A program made the translations under genes and the position numbers. Below, one piece after another: positions 38,521 to 50,665 of a DNA stretch of 64,000 nucleotides (positions are counted from its first letter, which is position 1; each line of letters opens with the position of its first letter). The notes under the pieces were generated by a model. The model saw only the letters and a list, made by a program, of their open reading frames with translations. It searched no databases and was not told the DNA's origin. The stretch comes from Tetrahymena thermophila SB210 (Eukaryota > Ciliophora > Oligohymenophorea > Hymenostomatida > Tetrahymenidae), in NCBI RefSeq assembly GCF_000189635.1, contig NW_002476143.1:62001-126000 (forward strand), written 5' to 3'.

Positions 38521-39229
38521 TGCTAAATTTATTAAATCATTTTGTAACTATCTATTTAAAAATATATTGTCATTTCACATATCAATAATTATTATTTCAT
38601 AATCAATAAAATAAATTGTAATTTATTTTTAAATGAATTAAATAAATCAAAAAAAACATATAAAAATTTATTTTGTTTATTTTTTTACCCATAAAAAAGT
38701 GAAAACAAATATTTTTTTAGATTTATTGAATAAAAATTAATTCATATTATAGAATAAATATTTATTGAGTATTTAAATTTGATGTCACATATTTAAACAT
38801 TTTAAAAAGATATTGTTTTATTTATCAATAATTTCATAAATTAATGGGTTTTTTTAGCACATTATCTGAAAAATGAGAACATGGTGATTACGATCTTCAC
38901 ACTTGAAATTTTTTTATAGTATTTGATCTAAAATTTAAAACAACATGAATGGCTCTAAATAATTTCTGTTGTTCTTCGGTCATATTAAAAAACAAACACC
39001 GTAGTAATTCCACACTCGTATCTCATATCTCGCATAATACGACCGAGGTTTTTAGTTTTTGATAAATCAATTTTAGTTTTACTTTCAATTTCAATAAATA
39101 ATGATGAAATTAAAAGCTTTGAGGTATCTATTATTTAGATTACTAATGCTTATGTTTTACATTAGATTTTTTTTATAATTTTTGATACTAAAAGAGTTAT
39201 ATTTTTTAAGCTATATTATCATTAATGTA
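38521..39229. other. spacer; possible gene remnant at 38905-38985 (-)
   Basis: Mostly AT-rich. On the minus strand an ATG at about 38984 opens 28 codons of unusually gene-like composition (MTEEQQKLFRAIHVVLNFRS), preceded by a GC-richer stretch (about 38985-39050). No further exons are convincing. It may be a fragment of an old gene or mobile element; not called as a gene. Confidence 0.3.
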
Positions 39230-41090
39230 GAATTTCATCTTATTATATTCAGTAAATAAATTAATTGTTATATTAACCAGAAAAATTATATTTATTTTTG
39301 TTTAAAATAATATCCTTAGTTTTAAAGTTAGTCTTAGTAATTGTAAAGGAAAAACCCTAGCTCTGTTATTGGATTTTCAAGTCTTTTTTGATAAAATAAT
39401 TTATTGATAATTATAACTAATAAAAGTTATTTTTTTTACCTGTCTTTTCCAATTAATACCACTCCTTAATGAATTACTTTATAAATATCATTACTAACTT
39501 CTATGTCTTTTATTTTATTGTATCTTTTTTAGTTGATTAAATTTTTCATTTGAAGCTTATCTACCTCTCTTAAAAGTCGCTTTTTGTGATTTTATTTCCG
39601 TCAATTATCACTGATTTAGTAAATTTTAAAGAACAACCATATTTCTATTAAATAATTGTAAGTATAAATAAGATGAGGAAAGTATCTTTCTAATAAAAAA
39701 ACCAATAAATAATTAAGTTTTGATATTTTATTCTTTTTTTATTTTTCCAAAAAAATTATAAGCAAATCTTGTAATTACTGATATAAACCATATTTATTGT
39801 TGAATATTTTTAGAATCATAAAAAGGGATCTTATTTAATTTTAGACTGCGGTTGAAAGATTTCATTAAACCAAGCATCCCTATACCAAGTTAAAAATCCC
39901 CTAATTTTGTTTATAATTCTACAATTCAATCTACATCAGATTATTTTTTTCTTCAAATTCATTTTCATAAAAAGGTAAATTAATTCCTCCCCCAAAGAGG
40001 ATTTCTGTAACAATCTACAGAAATATGAATTCTAAAATGCTAATTTTCAATAAAAACTATAAAAATGAATACACTTTGCTTTTAAGCTTGTAATTTTCAT
40101 TTAGAAATCAATTTTCTACTTTTAAAATAAATTCAGTTTCTTAATTATTAAAAAATTTTATTAATCAAATACGAAATACTTTTGAAATTAATTTTTATTT
40201 TACTTTTGTACTTCTACTGCTAAGGATCTTATTTCATAGTAAATCCTCCAAAAATAACTTTTATTCATTATTAAATTTGAGATGGAGGTTGTGATAACTA
40301 TTCTACTTGATTAGATATTCAAAAAGATATTATTTTTTTAATTTTTGCAGCAATTAATTTCAAATATTATTTAATAAATATTTAGTAATATATGATTGAA
40401 AATTTATATATTTATTTAGTTTTTTATTGCAATTTTTGATATTGAAAAGTAGAATCAAAAAAATCAAATATAAGCTAAAATTATAGCAAAATATATTAAA
40501 AATAATGTAAATTTTAAAAGCAATAAATAAATTATTTATTTTTCTAAAAAAAACCTCAAGCATTAAAAATAATTTAGATTTATAATCAATAAAAAACACT
40601 ATAATAATTTACTTAAATTATTTAAATTTGTTATGTTCATTTTTATAAATTACTATTTCATATTAAAATATGTTTTGAATACAAGTTTTATTTGAGAATG
40701 TTATCTATGTAAATTGAATTTATACAAATAAATATTTTATTAATTTACAAAAAATTAAATTAAATTGTTTAATATTTTTATTATCAATGAAATAAATATT
40801 TATGTTATATTTAACTGATTTTTATCAAATAATTTTTAATAAAGTGTTTAGTTCAATTTTGATAGAATGTTTAGATAAATGAATTTTATAAATTTCATTT
40901 TATTTTATATTTACTAATTTAAGTAAAGAACAATATCTTCGTATTTTTGTGAAGTAAGTCTTCAATTTTATTAAAAGAATTTTCTGAAAATAGCCTCAAA
41001 ATATAAAAATAATTTCAATTAATAATCAATAAAAATTTCAAAAAAAACATTTAAATAGTTATTAATTTTTAGGTTTATTTCCATAATATA
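39230..41090. repeat. older copy of the 51330-53260 segment
   Basis: About 1.85 kb that can be followed base by base, with small indels, in 51330-53260. It includes a decayed copy of the C2/Dpy-30 gene and its upstream region, up to a segment near 40920-40985 that also resembles the 3' end of the TTLL-like gene at 53540-53640. Copy and source lie 12 kb apart, on either side of the non-coding repeats. Confidence 0.75.
39315..40237 (-). pseudogene. decayed copy of the C2/Dpy-30-motif gene
   Basis: Aligns with 51421-52387 over its full length. The start codon is retained (40237-40235). Damage compared with the intact gene: an in-frame TGA where a Gly codon stands in the early C2 region, a one-base loss just after the NPLW motif, a second one-base loss about 25 codons on, and loss of the normal stop. 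The Dpy-30-like end (ENPITELG) is still readable. With several independent breaks it is very unlikely to be expressed as a functional protein. Confidence 0.8.
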
Positions 41091-41321
41091 TTATATCATG
41101 GTATCTTTTCCTTGATGAAATCAAATTTTTTTTGTTATTGCGAGCATTTTTGCAAATCGAATAAAATCAATGAAATGTAAGCAACTAGAATAAATACTTT
41201 TATTTTGAATAAAATCTTTTATAAAATTTTTTTACACATTTTGTAAATATTGTCTCAACTCAGCAAGTAAGTACCCATCAAGTTGTGATTTTTTATTTTT
41301 TCTCTATTTTAAGCTGATTTT

Positions 41322-42616
41322 GAAATAGAGTTTATGTTATAAATTTTATAATTGAAATATATAGGGTAAAATAAGGTCAATTGTGTGGAACCACATATTT
41401 TATAATTTATTGATAGTATTAAAATTATTTTAATTTTAAATAATTAAAAAAACATATTTATCTTCTAACATTCCTAGTAAATTGTAGAGTCCTACATATA
41501 TTTTGATACTTTTTCTATTCTATATATTTTAAGCATTTAAAATGACTTAAACATATTATCAATAATTAATATTTGCTTACAAATTCAATTTAATATTTTA
41601 TGAACGAGTTAAAAATATTTGAAGCGGAAAAAATAAAATACAAGATGTATTAATTTCATCATGATTACTGAAGAAAAAGAAAATTTATGCTAAAAATTAC
41701 TGAAAATACTAAATCTTTTTCTAATTTTTATATTATTAATGTTTCGAAAGGTATTTTTATAATGAAAATTATTAAAATGGATAAACATCAATCAATTAAA
41801 TTTTGTATTTGCAAGCACAATGTGAATTTTTAGATGCATTTCTTAATTTAGCTACTAATCATAATAATTGTATTTAGAGAAATATTTGTTGAGAAAAATG
41901 GACTCATATACTTAATTTGGATTGATTTTATTAATCCATGACAGCTAGATCCAATTTATAAAAAATTTGACAAGATATATGATATTGATTTTATATTTAA
42001 AGCATATAATTCGATAACTGAATTTTTGTAACATAGATTATTTAAATTAAATCATTAAAAAAAATCAAGTATTTTTCAAAGCAAAAAATAAAATATTCCA
42101 TTAGGCTATTATTAGGTAAGAGATTGCAAATTAAATTTTAAAAGACGAAAATAATGTCTTATAAAATTATAAATCTCATATTATGTAATATAGATAATAA
42201 ATATTATAATTTTTGTTAGTTTTGGCTTTTAGTAACCTTATTTTTTTCAAATACTTTTAATTATAGAATAATTGATATTTTTACTTCATAATTCAACTAT
42301 TAATTACTATTAATTACCTTAAATTAAGATAATATATTTCTTAATTTCTTAACTTAAAATAAAAAACCTGTTTTTAAATATTGTTTTTGAAATAAATTTG
42401 ATTAGTTTAGGCAGATATTTAAATAAATAATGTATTTTCTCTCAATCACTTTCTGTTTAAATTATAAATTTACTTCACTGAAGAGTTTTTTAAAATTTTT
42501 GAAATATTTTTAAAAATTACAATAGTGATAAGTTGATTTTGAGGTGGTTCTGCAATTGGCTCCTTATTTTACCCTATTTATTTCAATTACAAGATTTATT
42601 ACATAAACTCTATTTA
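41322..42616. mobile_element. ~1.3 kb non-coding element with ~75-bp terminal inverted repeats
   Basis: The left end (41322-41396) contains AAATAGAGTTTATG, then AATTGAAATATATAGGGTAA and GTGGAACCACA. The right end (42538-42616) carries the same sequence inverted (GTGGTTC, then TTATTTTACCCTATTTATTT, then CATAAACTCTATTT). The inside has no long frame in either code. It resembles a MITE or an internally deleted DNA element. I could not define a target-site duplication by eye. Five related but less complete copies follow. Confidence 0.65.
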
Positions 42617-42617
42617 T

Positions 42618-43440
42618 TTTATATTATATTGATAGTATAAATTATTTTAATTTTAAATAATTAAAAGAGCATATTTATCATCTATCATTCCTATTAATTT
42701 GTTGAGTTACACATATATGTTTGATACTTTTTCAATTCTATATAATTTAAGCACTTAGATTGATTAAAATGTATTATTCATAATTAATATTTGCTTACAA
42801 ATTCAACCAAATATTTATGATTTTAATAAAAATATTTGAAGTGGAAAAATAAAAAAGAGGGATGTATTTATTTCATTATGATTCATGAAGAAAAAGAAAG
42901 CTTTAAGCTCAAAATTACTGAAAATATTTAACCTTTTTCTAACTTTAAATTATTAATGTTTCGAAATGCATTTTTATAGTCAAAATTATCAAAATGGATT
43001 AACGCCAATGAAATAAATTTTGTATTAGCAAGCAAAATGTGAATTTTTATATGCTTTTCTTAACTTAGCTATTAAACATGATAATTGTATTTAGAGGAAT
43101 TACTGTTGAGTAAAATGAACTCATTTACTTAATTCGAATTTATTTTATTAATCCATGACAGCTTAGATTTGATTTATAAAAAATTTGACAAGATATATGA
43201 GATTGATTTTAGACTTAAAGCATATAATTCGATAACTGAATTTATTTTTGTAACATAGTTTATTTAAATTACATCATTTTTTATATAATCAAGTATTTTT
43301 CTACGCAAAAATAAAATATTCCATTTTACTACACATAGATAAGGGATTGAAAATTAGATTTTAAAAAACTAAAATAAAATAGTATAAAATTATAAATAAA
43401 ATATTATGTAATATTACTATTTTTATTCATAGATTATCTT
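42618..43440. repeat. second copy of the non-coding element, left end missing
   Basis: Starts directly after the right inverted repeat of the first copy, at the base matching about 41398 in it, and follows it to about the AATATT run near 43410. Internal landmarks recur: CATTCCTATTAATTTGTTGA, TTTCGAAATGCATTTTTATA and AATTCGATAACTGAATTT. Confidence 0.65.
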
Positions 43441-43569
43441 TCAAAATAAATAAATATTTTTTAAAATAAATGGAAAAAAATATGATAAATAAAATTGTTA
43501 AATTAAGAAAAATACATATATGTTAATTTAATTATGTATTAATAAAAAAAAATTTTCTTCTAAAATAAA

Positions 43570-44765
43570 GAGTTAACAATTTTTATAATTGAAATATATA
43601 GGGTAAAATAAGGAAGGAGCATTGTGTGGGACCACCTATTTTATATTAAATAAATAAAATTATAAAAATTATTTTTAATTTTAAATATTTAAAAAACATA
43701 TTTATCATCTAACATTCCTCGTAATTTGTAGAGTTCTCTTTATATGTTTGATACTTTTTCTATTTTATATAATTTAAGCACTTAAATTGGCAAAAAAATG
43801 TTATCAATAATTCATATTTGGTTACAAATTCAATCAAATATTTTATGATATGTGTTTAAATATTTGAAGGGGAAAAATAAAAAGAGGAGATGTATTTATT
43901 TCATAATGATTATGAAGAAGCAGAAAACTTTGTGCTAAAAAATACTTAAAATACTTAATCTTTTTCTAATTTTTATGTTATTAATGTTATGAAATGCATT
44001 TTAAAAATTATCAAAATGGATTAACATCAATTCAATTTTGTATTTGCAAGCAAAATGCGAGTTATTAGATGTATTTCTTAATTTAGCTATAAAACATCGT
44101 AATTGTATTTTGCGGAATAATTGTCCTGAGAAATGGACTCATTTACTTAATTTGAATTAATTTTATTAATCCATGACACTTAGATCCGATTAATAAAAAA
44201 ATTTGACAAGATATGTGATTTTGATTTTAAACTTTAAGGATATAATTCGATAACTGAATTTTTGTTACATAGATTATTTTTAATTACATCATTTATATTA
44301 TCAAATATTTTTCAAAGCAAAAATTCAAATATTCAATTATAATATTCTTTGATAAGGGATTATAAATTAGATTTTAAAAAACTAAAATAGCTTAATATAA
44401 AATAATAAATCTCATATTAAGTAATATATTTTAATAAATATTATGGTTTTTGTTAGTTTTCGCTGTTAGTAACCTTAGTTTTTCAAATACTTTAAATTAT
44501 AGAATAATTGATATTGTTACGTCATAATTCAACTATTAATTACATTAAATTGAGATAATTTATTTATTAATTTCTTATTATCCAAATAGTATTCATCAAG
44601 CTTAAAATAAATCAAAAAATTACCTTAAATTAAAAAATCAGTTTTAAAATATTGTTTTTGAAGTAAATTTGATTATTTTAGATATATTTAAATGAAAAAT
44701 ATATATTATCTTAATATCTTTCTGTTTAGTTATAAATTTACTTCACTGGAGAGTGTTTTTAAACT
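43570..44765. repeat. third copy of the non-coding element
   Basis: Has the left end (AATTGAAATATATAGGGTAA, then GTGGGACCACCTATTTTATA) and the same interior through TTACTTCACTGGAGAGTG near 44745. The far right inverted repeat is absent. A peptide cassette follows directly. Confidence 0.65.
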
Positions 44766-44769
44766 TGGA

Positions 44770-46270
44770 ACTGAAAAAAGAAAAAATTTTTTTAAAGATA
44801 GGTGTCACCTGCATTCACTTTTCTTTATATATTATAATTAAAACAAATATACTTTAAGCTTAAAAAGATTCTTTAAAAAATTTCTATTTTGGTTTTAATC
44901 TTGTATAAAAAAAGTACGTTTTTTACTAATAATTATTAACCTTAGCTTTTAGTATGTATATCATTGCAGTTTTTAAATTTACTTTCTGATAAACCTTCAT
45001 GATTAGATATGAATAAAATTATTAAATTTGTTAATGATTTGTAAATTATAAAAATAATTTTATTATGGCTAGAAATTTATATTTTCTTTTTAAAAATAAA
45101 CAAGAAAAAAAAAAATCCTTTTCACAATAAGTTAACTTTTAAAATAATTCCTACTTAAAATTGCTCTAAAAACTATGAAATTAAGTTAACGAAGTAAATG
45201 CTTGAATTTGATCTAAATATAAATATCAGCTTAGTGAAAAATATCTAAATTAAAAACGAAACAGTTTGATTTTTAACACATATCTCAAATTCAAAAAATG
45301 AGTATGGATATCTAGTTATTATTTATTTATATATAAAAAGCTATGATTTTTAAGATAATTTTGTAAAAATGGTATTTTTATATAAAAGATATTATTCCAA
45401 CTTAGATAAATATCTTTTGTGCTACCTATTTAAATTCTCTAACAATAATTATTTGGTATTAATTATTATAAAAATATACCTTTTTATTGTAAAATATTAG
45501 AAAATCATAGTCATTTATATATATAAAACTCCTCAAAATATAATTTAAATCTTTTAATATTCCTATATAAATAATTTTAAGCCACATAGCTTTATATAAA
45601 ACAAAATTTTGATTGAAAATTCAAATGAATCTCATCTTATATCTATAATCAAAGTAAGTAATTAGCTATCAATCTTAAACTTCTGATATTTTATTAACCA
45701 GATAATAAGATAGATCAAAATTTAAAATAAATGAATTTGTAAATAGTCTTAAAATGTATTTTAAATATTAAATTACATCCCCAAAAAATTAATAATAAAT
45801 AATAAATCAAAAAATTGAAAAATTGAAAAAAGAAAAAAAAATTGATAAAATGCAATTCAAAAACGCAATATTGATTTTATTAGTCTTTGTACTTCTTATC
45901 TGCTCCAACCCCTCTTCTTAAGTTGAAGCTAAAGCACTAAAATCATAGACATAAAGCACTAAAGAACAATCTATTCATGGCTGTAGTAAATAAGGAGAAA
46001 GCTGCAAATCTTAGAGATGTTGCTCAGGAGGAAACTGTTTCGCAGGTTTATGTTTTCCTAATTGAACAGATTTTGCTAAAAATTACTAACTTTAAATATA
46101 AATGTGTTATTAAATTTTAATATATATATAAGAATATATTTAGTAATTTTTATAAATTAAAAAATATTTTTTTTAGTAAAATTCACATAAATATCTTACT
46201 TACTTTTCTTTTTTTTAATTTAATAAATATCTATTATAAATTTTCTGATTTCTTTTGTCCAAATGTGTTT
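44770..46270 (+). repeat. peptide cassette, subfamily A copy 8
   Basis: Upstream block at about 45253-45320 (more diverged: AAACGAAACAGTTTGATT), 597 bp before the ATG at 45850. It begins with a segment containing CACCTGCATTCACTTTTC that is also found at 48450 (copy 9) but not in copies 1-7. Confidence 0.72.
45850..46065 (+). CDS. secreted cysteine-knot-like peptide, subfamily A member 8 (71 aa)
   Basis: Single exon, ATG 45850, TGA 46063-46065. Signal peptide MQFKNAILILLVFVLLIC plus SNPSSQVEA. Linker STKEQSIHG. Cysteines at 45, 52, 57, 58, 63 and 68: C-x6-C-x4-CC-x4-C-x4-C. Loops SKQGES, KSQR, SGGN and FAGL, and the end FPN, differ clearly from members 3-7, so this gene is a separate branch. 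It lies 9 kb from the other members, surrounded by the non-coding elements. Confidence 0.86.
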
Positions 46271-46289
46271 TGCTATTTGAGGAATTTTA

Positions 46290-47265
46290 TTTATTTATCT
46301 ATATAGGGTAAAATCAGGAGCCATGTACGGAACCACCTATTTTATATTATATATATAGTATATAAGTTATTTTAATTTTAAATAATTAAAACAATATATT
46401 TATCCTCTAACATTTCTAGTAATTTGAAAGGGTCTACATATATTTTTTGTAATTTTTCTATTTTACATAATTTAAGCACTTATATTGGCTAAAACATATT
46501 TATCTATTATTAATATTTGCTAATAAATTAATGAACTTGTTAAAAATATTTCAAGCGAAAGAATAAAAAGATGGATGTATATATTTCATCATTATTCATG
46601 AAGAAGAAGATGAAATTTTTAAGCTCAAAATTAATGAAAATACTTAATCTTTTTCTAATTTTTATATTTTTAATTATTCAAAATGCATTTTTATATTGAA
46701 ATTATCAAAATAGATTGACACTTTAGCTATTAAACATGAAAATTATATAGAGCGGAATAATTGTTGAGAAAAAATGGACTCATTTACTTAATTTGAATTG
46801 ATTTTATTAATCTATGGCAGCTTAGATCGAATTTATAAAAAATTTGACAAGATATCTGAGATTGATTTAAACTTAAATCATATAATTCGATAACTTAATT
46901 TTTGTAACATAGATTATTTAAATTACATTATTTATTGTTTAATGTATTTTTCAAAGCAAAAAATAAAATATTACATTATGCTATTCTTAGATAAGGGATA
47001 GCACATTAGGTCTAAAAAATAAAATAACATAGAATAGTATTATAAATCTTATTTTTTATAATTTATATAATAAATATTATGATTTTTGTTAGTTTTGGCT
47101 TTTAGTAACCTTATTTTTTTATAATGTTTTAAATTATAGAATATTTGATATTGTTACATCATAATTTAACTATAAATTACATTAATTGAGAAAAACTATT
47201 TATTAATTTCTTTTTAACCAAATAATATTCATCAAATATATTATAAAATAATAGATCCATCCCCA
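46290..47265. repeat. fourth copy of the non-coding element
   Basis: Left end GGGTAAAATCAGGAGCCATG plus GGAACCACCTATTTTATA at 46305-46345. Interior as in the others, ending near a short patch CCATCCCCAGATCCCCAC (about 47254-47274). Confidence 0.65.
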
Positions 47266-47321
47266 GATCCCCACACAAAAAGAAATCAACTGCAAGTCTT
47301 CAATAAGTTTTGTAATTAAAA

Positions 47322-48365
47322 GTAAAGGGTAAAATAAGGAGCCATGTGCGGAACTACCTATGTTACATTATATAGATATTATATATATTATTTTAATTTT
47401 AAAAATGAAAATAACATATTTATCATCTTAAATTCCTAGTAATTTGTACAGTTCTACATATATTTTTGATACTTTTTCTATTTTATATAATATAAGCTTT
47501 AAATTGACTAAAACATATTACAAATCATTAATATTTACTAATAAATTCAATCAAATATTTTATGAGCATGTTAAAAATATTTGAAGAGGAAAGATAAAAA
47601 GAGGAGGTTTATTTATTTCATCATGATTAATGAAGAAGAAGAAGAAGAAGAAGAAAGTTTTGCACTCATAATTACAGAAAATACTTAATCTTTTTCTAAT
47701 TTTTATATTATTAATGTTTCGAAATGCTTTTTATAATGAAAATTATCAAAATGGATTAGCATCAATTCAATTTTGCTTTTGCAAGCAAAATGTGAGTTAT
47801 TAGATGTATCTCTTAATTTAGCAATTAAACATGACAATTGTATTGAGCGGAATAATTTTTGAGAAAAAATGGACTCATTTACTTAATTTGAATTTATTTT
47901 ATTAGTCTATGACAGCTTAGTTCAGATTTATAAAAAATTCGAAAAGATATGTGAGATTGATTTTAAACTTAAAGCGTATAATTCGATAACTTAATATTTG
48001 TAACATAGATTATTTAAATTACATCATTAATAGTATCATGTATTTTTCAAAGCAAAAATAAAATATTCCATTAAACTATTCTTAGATAAAGGATATCATA
48101 TTAGATCTATCTTAAAAAACTAAAATAACGTAGTATAATATTGTAAATCTCATATTTTGTAATATATTTTATAAATATTATGATTTTGTTAGTCTTGGCT
48201 TGTTGTAACCTTATTTTTTTCAAATACTATAAATTATAGAATAATTGAAATTGTTACACCATAATTTAACTATTAATTACCTTAAATTGAGATATATTAT
48301 TTATAAATTTCTTTCTAACCAAATATTATTCATCAAAAATATCATCAATGATAGCTCTATCCACA
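47322..48365. repeat. fifth copy of the non-coding element
   Basis: Left end AAAGGGTAAAATAAGGAGCC at about 47323. A GAA/GAAGAA run at 47630-47655 has expanded. It ends near the same CCACAGATCCCCACA patch as the fourth copy (about 48361), so copies 4 and 5 share the right boundary. Confidence 0.65.
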
Positions 48366-48419
48366 GATCCCCACAGGAGGCCTAATAGGTATATTTTTTA
48401 AAACATTTAAGTCTATCTG

Positions 48420-49460
48420 AAAAAGAAAAAAATTTTTACAAAGATAGGTTTCGCCTGCATTCACTTTTCTTTATATATTATAATTAAAACAAATATACTT
48501 TAAGCTTAAAAAGATTCTTTAAAAAATTTCTATTTTGGTTTTAATCTTTTATAAAAAAAGTACGTTTTTTATTAATAATTATTAACCTAAGTTTTTAGTA
48601 TCTAAATCATTGCTATCTCAATTTAATATTTTATTGTTTTTAAATTTACTTTCTTATAAACCTTCATGATTATATATGAATAAAAGTATTAAATTTGTTA
48701 ATGATTCAAAAATTATAAAAATAATTTTATTCTGGCTGGAAATTTATATTTTCTTTTTAAAAATAAACAAGAAAAAATAAAACCCTTTTCACACATAAGT
48801 TAACTTTTAAAATAATTCCTATTTAAAATTACTCTAAAAAATATTAAATTAAGTAAACAAAGTAAATGCTTGAATTAGATCTAAATATAAAAATCAGCTT
48901 AGTGAAAAATATCTAAATTAAAAACGAAACAGTTTGATTTTTAACACATATCTCAAATTCAAAAAATGAGTATGGATATCTAGTTATTATTTATCTATAT
49001 TGAAAAAGCTATGATTTTTAAGCTAATTTTGTAAAAATTGTATTTTTATATAAAATATATTATTCCAACTAAGATAAATATTTTTTATACTACCTATTTA
49101 AATTCTCTAGCAATAATTATTTGGTATTTTTTACTTTAAAAATACCTTTTTATTGTAAAATATTAGAAGAAAGCTGCAAATATACGAGTGATTGCTGCGA
49201 AGGAAAATGTTTCGGAGCTATTTGTTTCCCTTATTGAACAGATTTTGCTAAAAATTACTAATAATTTTCTGACTTTAAATATAAATATATAATTAAATTT
49301 TAATATATATATAAGAATATATTTAGTAATTTTTATTGAATAAAAAATATTTTTTTTAGCAAAAATCATATAAATATCTTACTTACTTTTCTTTTTTTTT
49401 CTACATTTAATTTTAAAAATATTTATTATAAATTTTCTGATTTCTTTTGTTAAATATGTT
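48420..49460 (+). repeat. peptide cassette, subfamily A copy 9 (internally deleted)
   Basis: Follows copy 8 closely from 48420 to about 49165 and from there to 49460. The segment equivalent to about 45495-45995, holding the leader, signal peptide and linker, is missing. Shared upstream block at about 48912-48980. Confidence 0.72.
49163..49237 (+). pseudogene. 3' remnant of a subfamily-A peptide gene
   Basis: Only the last 23 codons survive: ESCKYTSDCCEGKCFGAICF and PY, then TGA at 49235-49237. They hold knot cysteines 2-6. The junction with upstream cassette sequence lies near 49163, so start, signal peptide and first knot cysteine are gone. Closest to member 8 (the same F-xx-x-CFP end). Confidence 0.75.
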
Positions 49461-49672
49461 TTGCTATTTGAGGAATTTTATTTAATGACTGTTAAAATTT
49501 TTTATTACAACCTTTATTTTTACATATGAATAAATTATTTAAATTATGTTAAATATTTAATTTATTATCAACCCTTTTTATTAAATCTTATTCTTATTCT
49601 TATTCAGTTAATTATTCTTTTGTTATTTTATTAATATCAATACTTGTTATTTTTAATTTTTTTTATTATAAA
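49461..49672. other. short spacer, nothing seen
   Basis: AT-rich sequence between cassette 9 and the sixth copy of the non-coding element. Confidence 0.4.
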
Positions 49673-50391
49673 AAATGAATATAAATTATTTTAATTCTAA
49701 ATATTTAAAAAACATATTTATCATCTAACATTCCTTAAATTGTAGAGTTCTAAATATATTTTTGATACTATTCTATATAATTTAAGCACTAAAATTGATA
49801 AAAAATTTTATAAATAATTAAAATTTGCTTACAAATTCAATCAAATATTTTATGAGTGCATTAAAATATTTTAAGCAAAATTAAAAAGAGTGGAGATATG
49901 TTTTTATTTCATCATGATTAATGAAGAAGATGAAAAATATGTGCTTATTTTTTTATTTATTTTTATATTATTTATGTTTCGTAATGCATTTTTATAATGA
50001 AAATTATCAATATGGATTAAAATCAATTCAATTTTGTATTTACACGCAAAAGGTGAGTTATTGGATCTATTTCTTAATTTAACTATTAAGTATGGCAATT
50101 GTATTTAGTGGAATAATTTTTCAGAAAAATAAATGGACACATTTACTTAATTTGTTTTGATTTTATTAATCCATGACTGCTTAGATCCGATTTATAAAAA
50201 AATTGACAAGACATATAATTCGATAGCTGAATTTTTTTAACATATTTTATTTAAATTGCATCATTTTTTTTATCAAATATTTTTTTAAGCAAAAAGTTAA
50301 ATATTCTATTATTTTATTTTTAGATAAAGGATTGCTCATTAGATTTTAAAAAACTAAAATAGAGTATAATAAAATTATAAATCTCATTATG

Positions 50392-50441
<50 letters not shown>

Positions 50442-50665
50442 AATATTATCGTTTTTGTTAGTTTTGGTTTTTAGTGACCTTATTTTTTCAAATGCTTAAA
50501 ATTATAGAATAATTGATTTTGTTACTTCATAATTCAACTATTAATTACCTTAAATTGAGATAATCTATTTACTAAATTCTTATTAACCAAATAATATTCA
50601 TCAAGCTTGAAATATATCAAAAAATTATCTAAGAATAAAAAATCTGTTTTATATATTTACTGTAA
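49673..50665. repeat. sixth copy of the non-coding element, left end missing, with AT microsatellite
   Basis: Interior landmarks as in the other copies (TCAAATATTTTATGAG, TTTCGTAATGCATTTTTATA, AATTCGATAGCTGAATTT). The AT-rich spot near the right third has grown into an (AT)n run of about 48 bp at 50393-50440. Confidence 0.62.

Noticed and set aside
40360..40599. 79-codon Phe/Ile/Asn-rich open frame on the - strand
   Set aside because: In AT-rich upstream sequence of the decayed C2/Dpy-30 copy; the matching stretch at 52.5-52.8 kb does not keep the frame.
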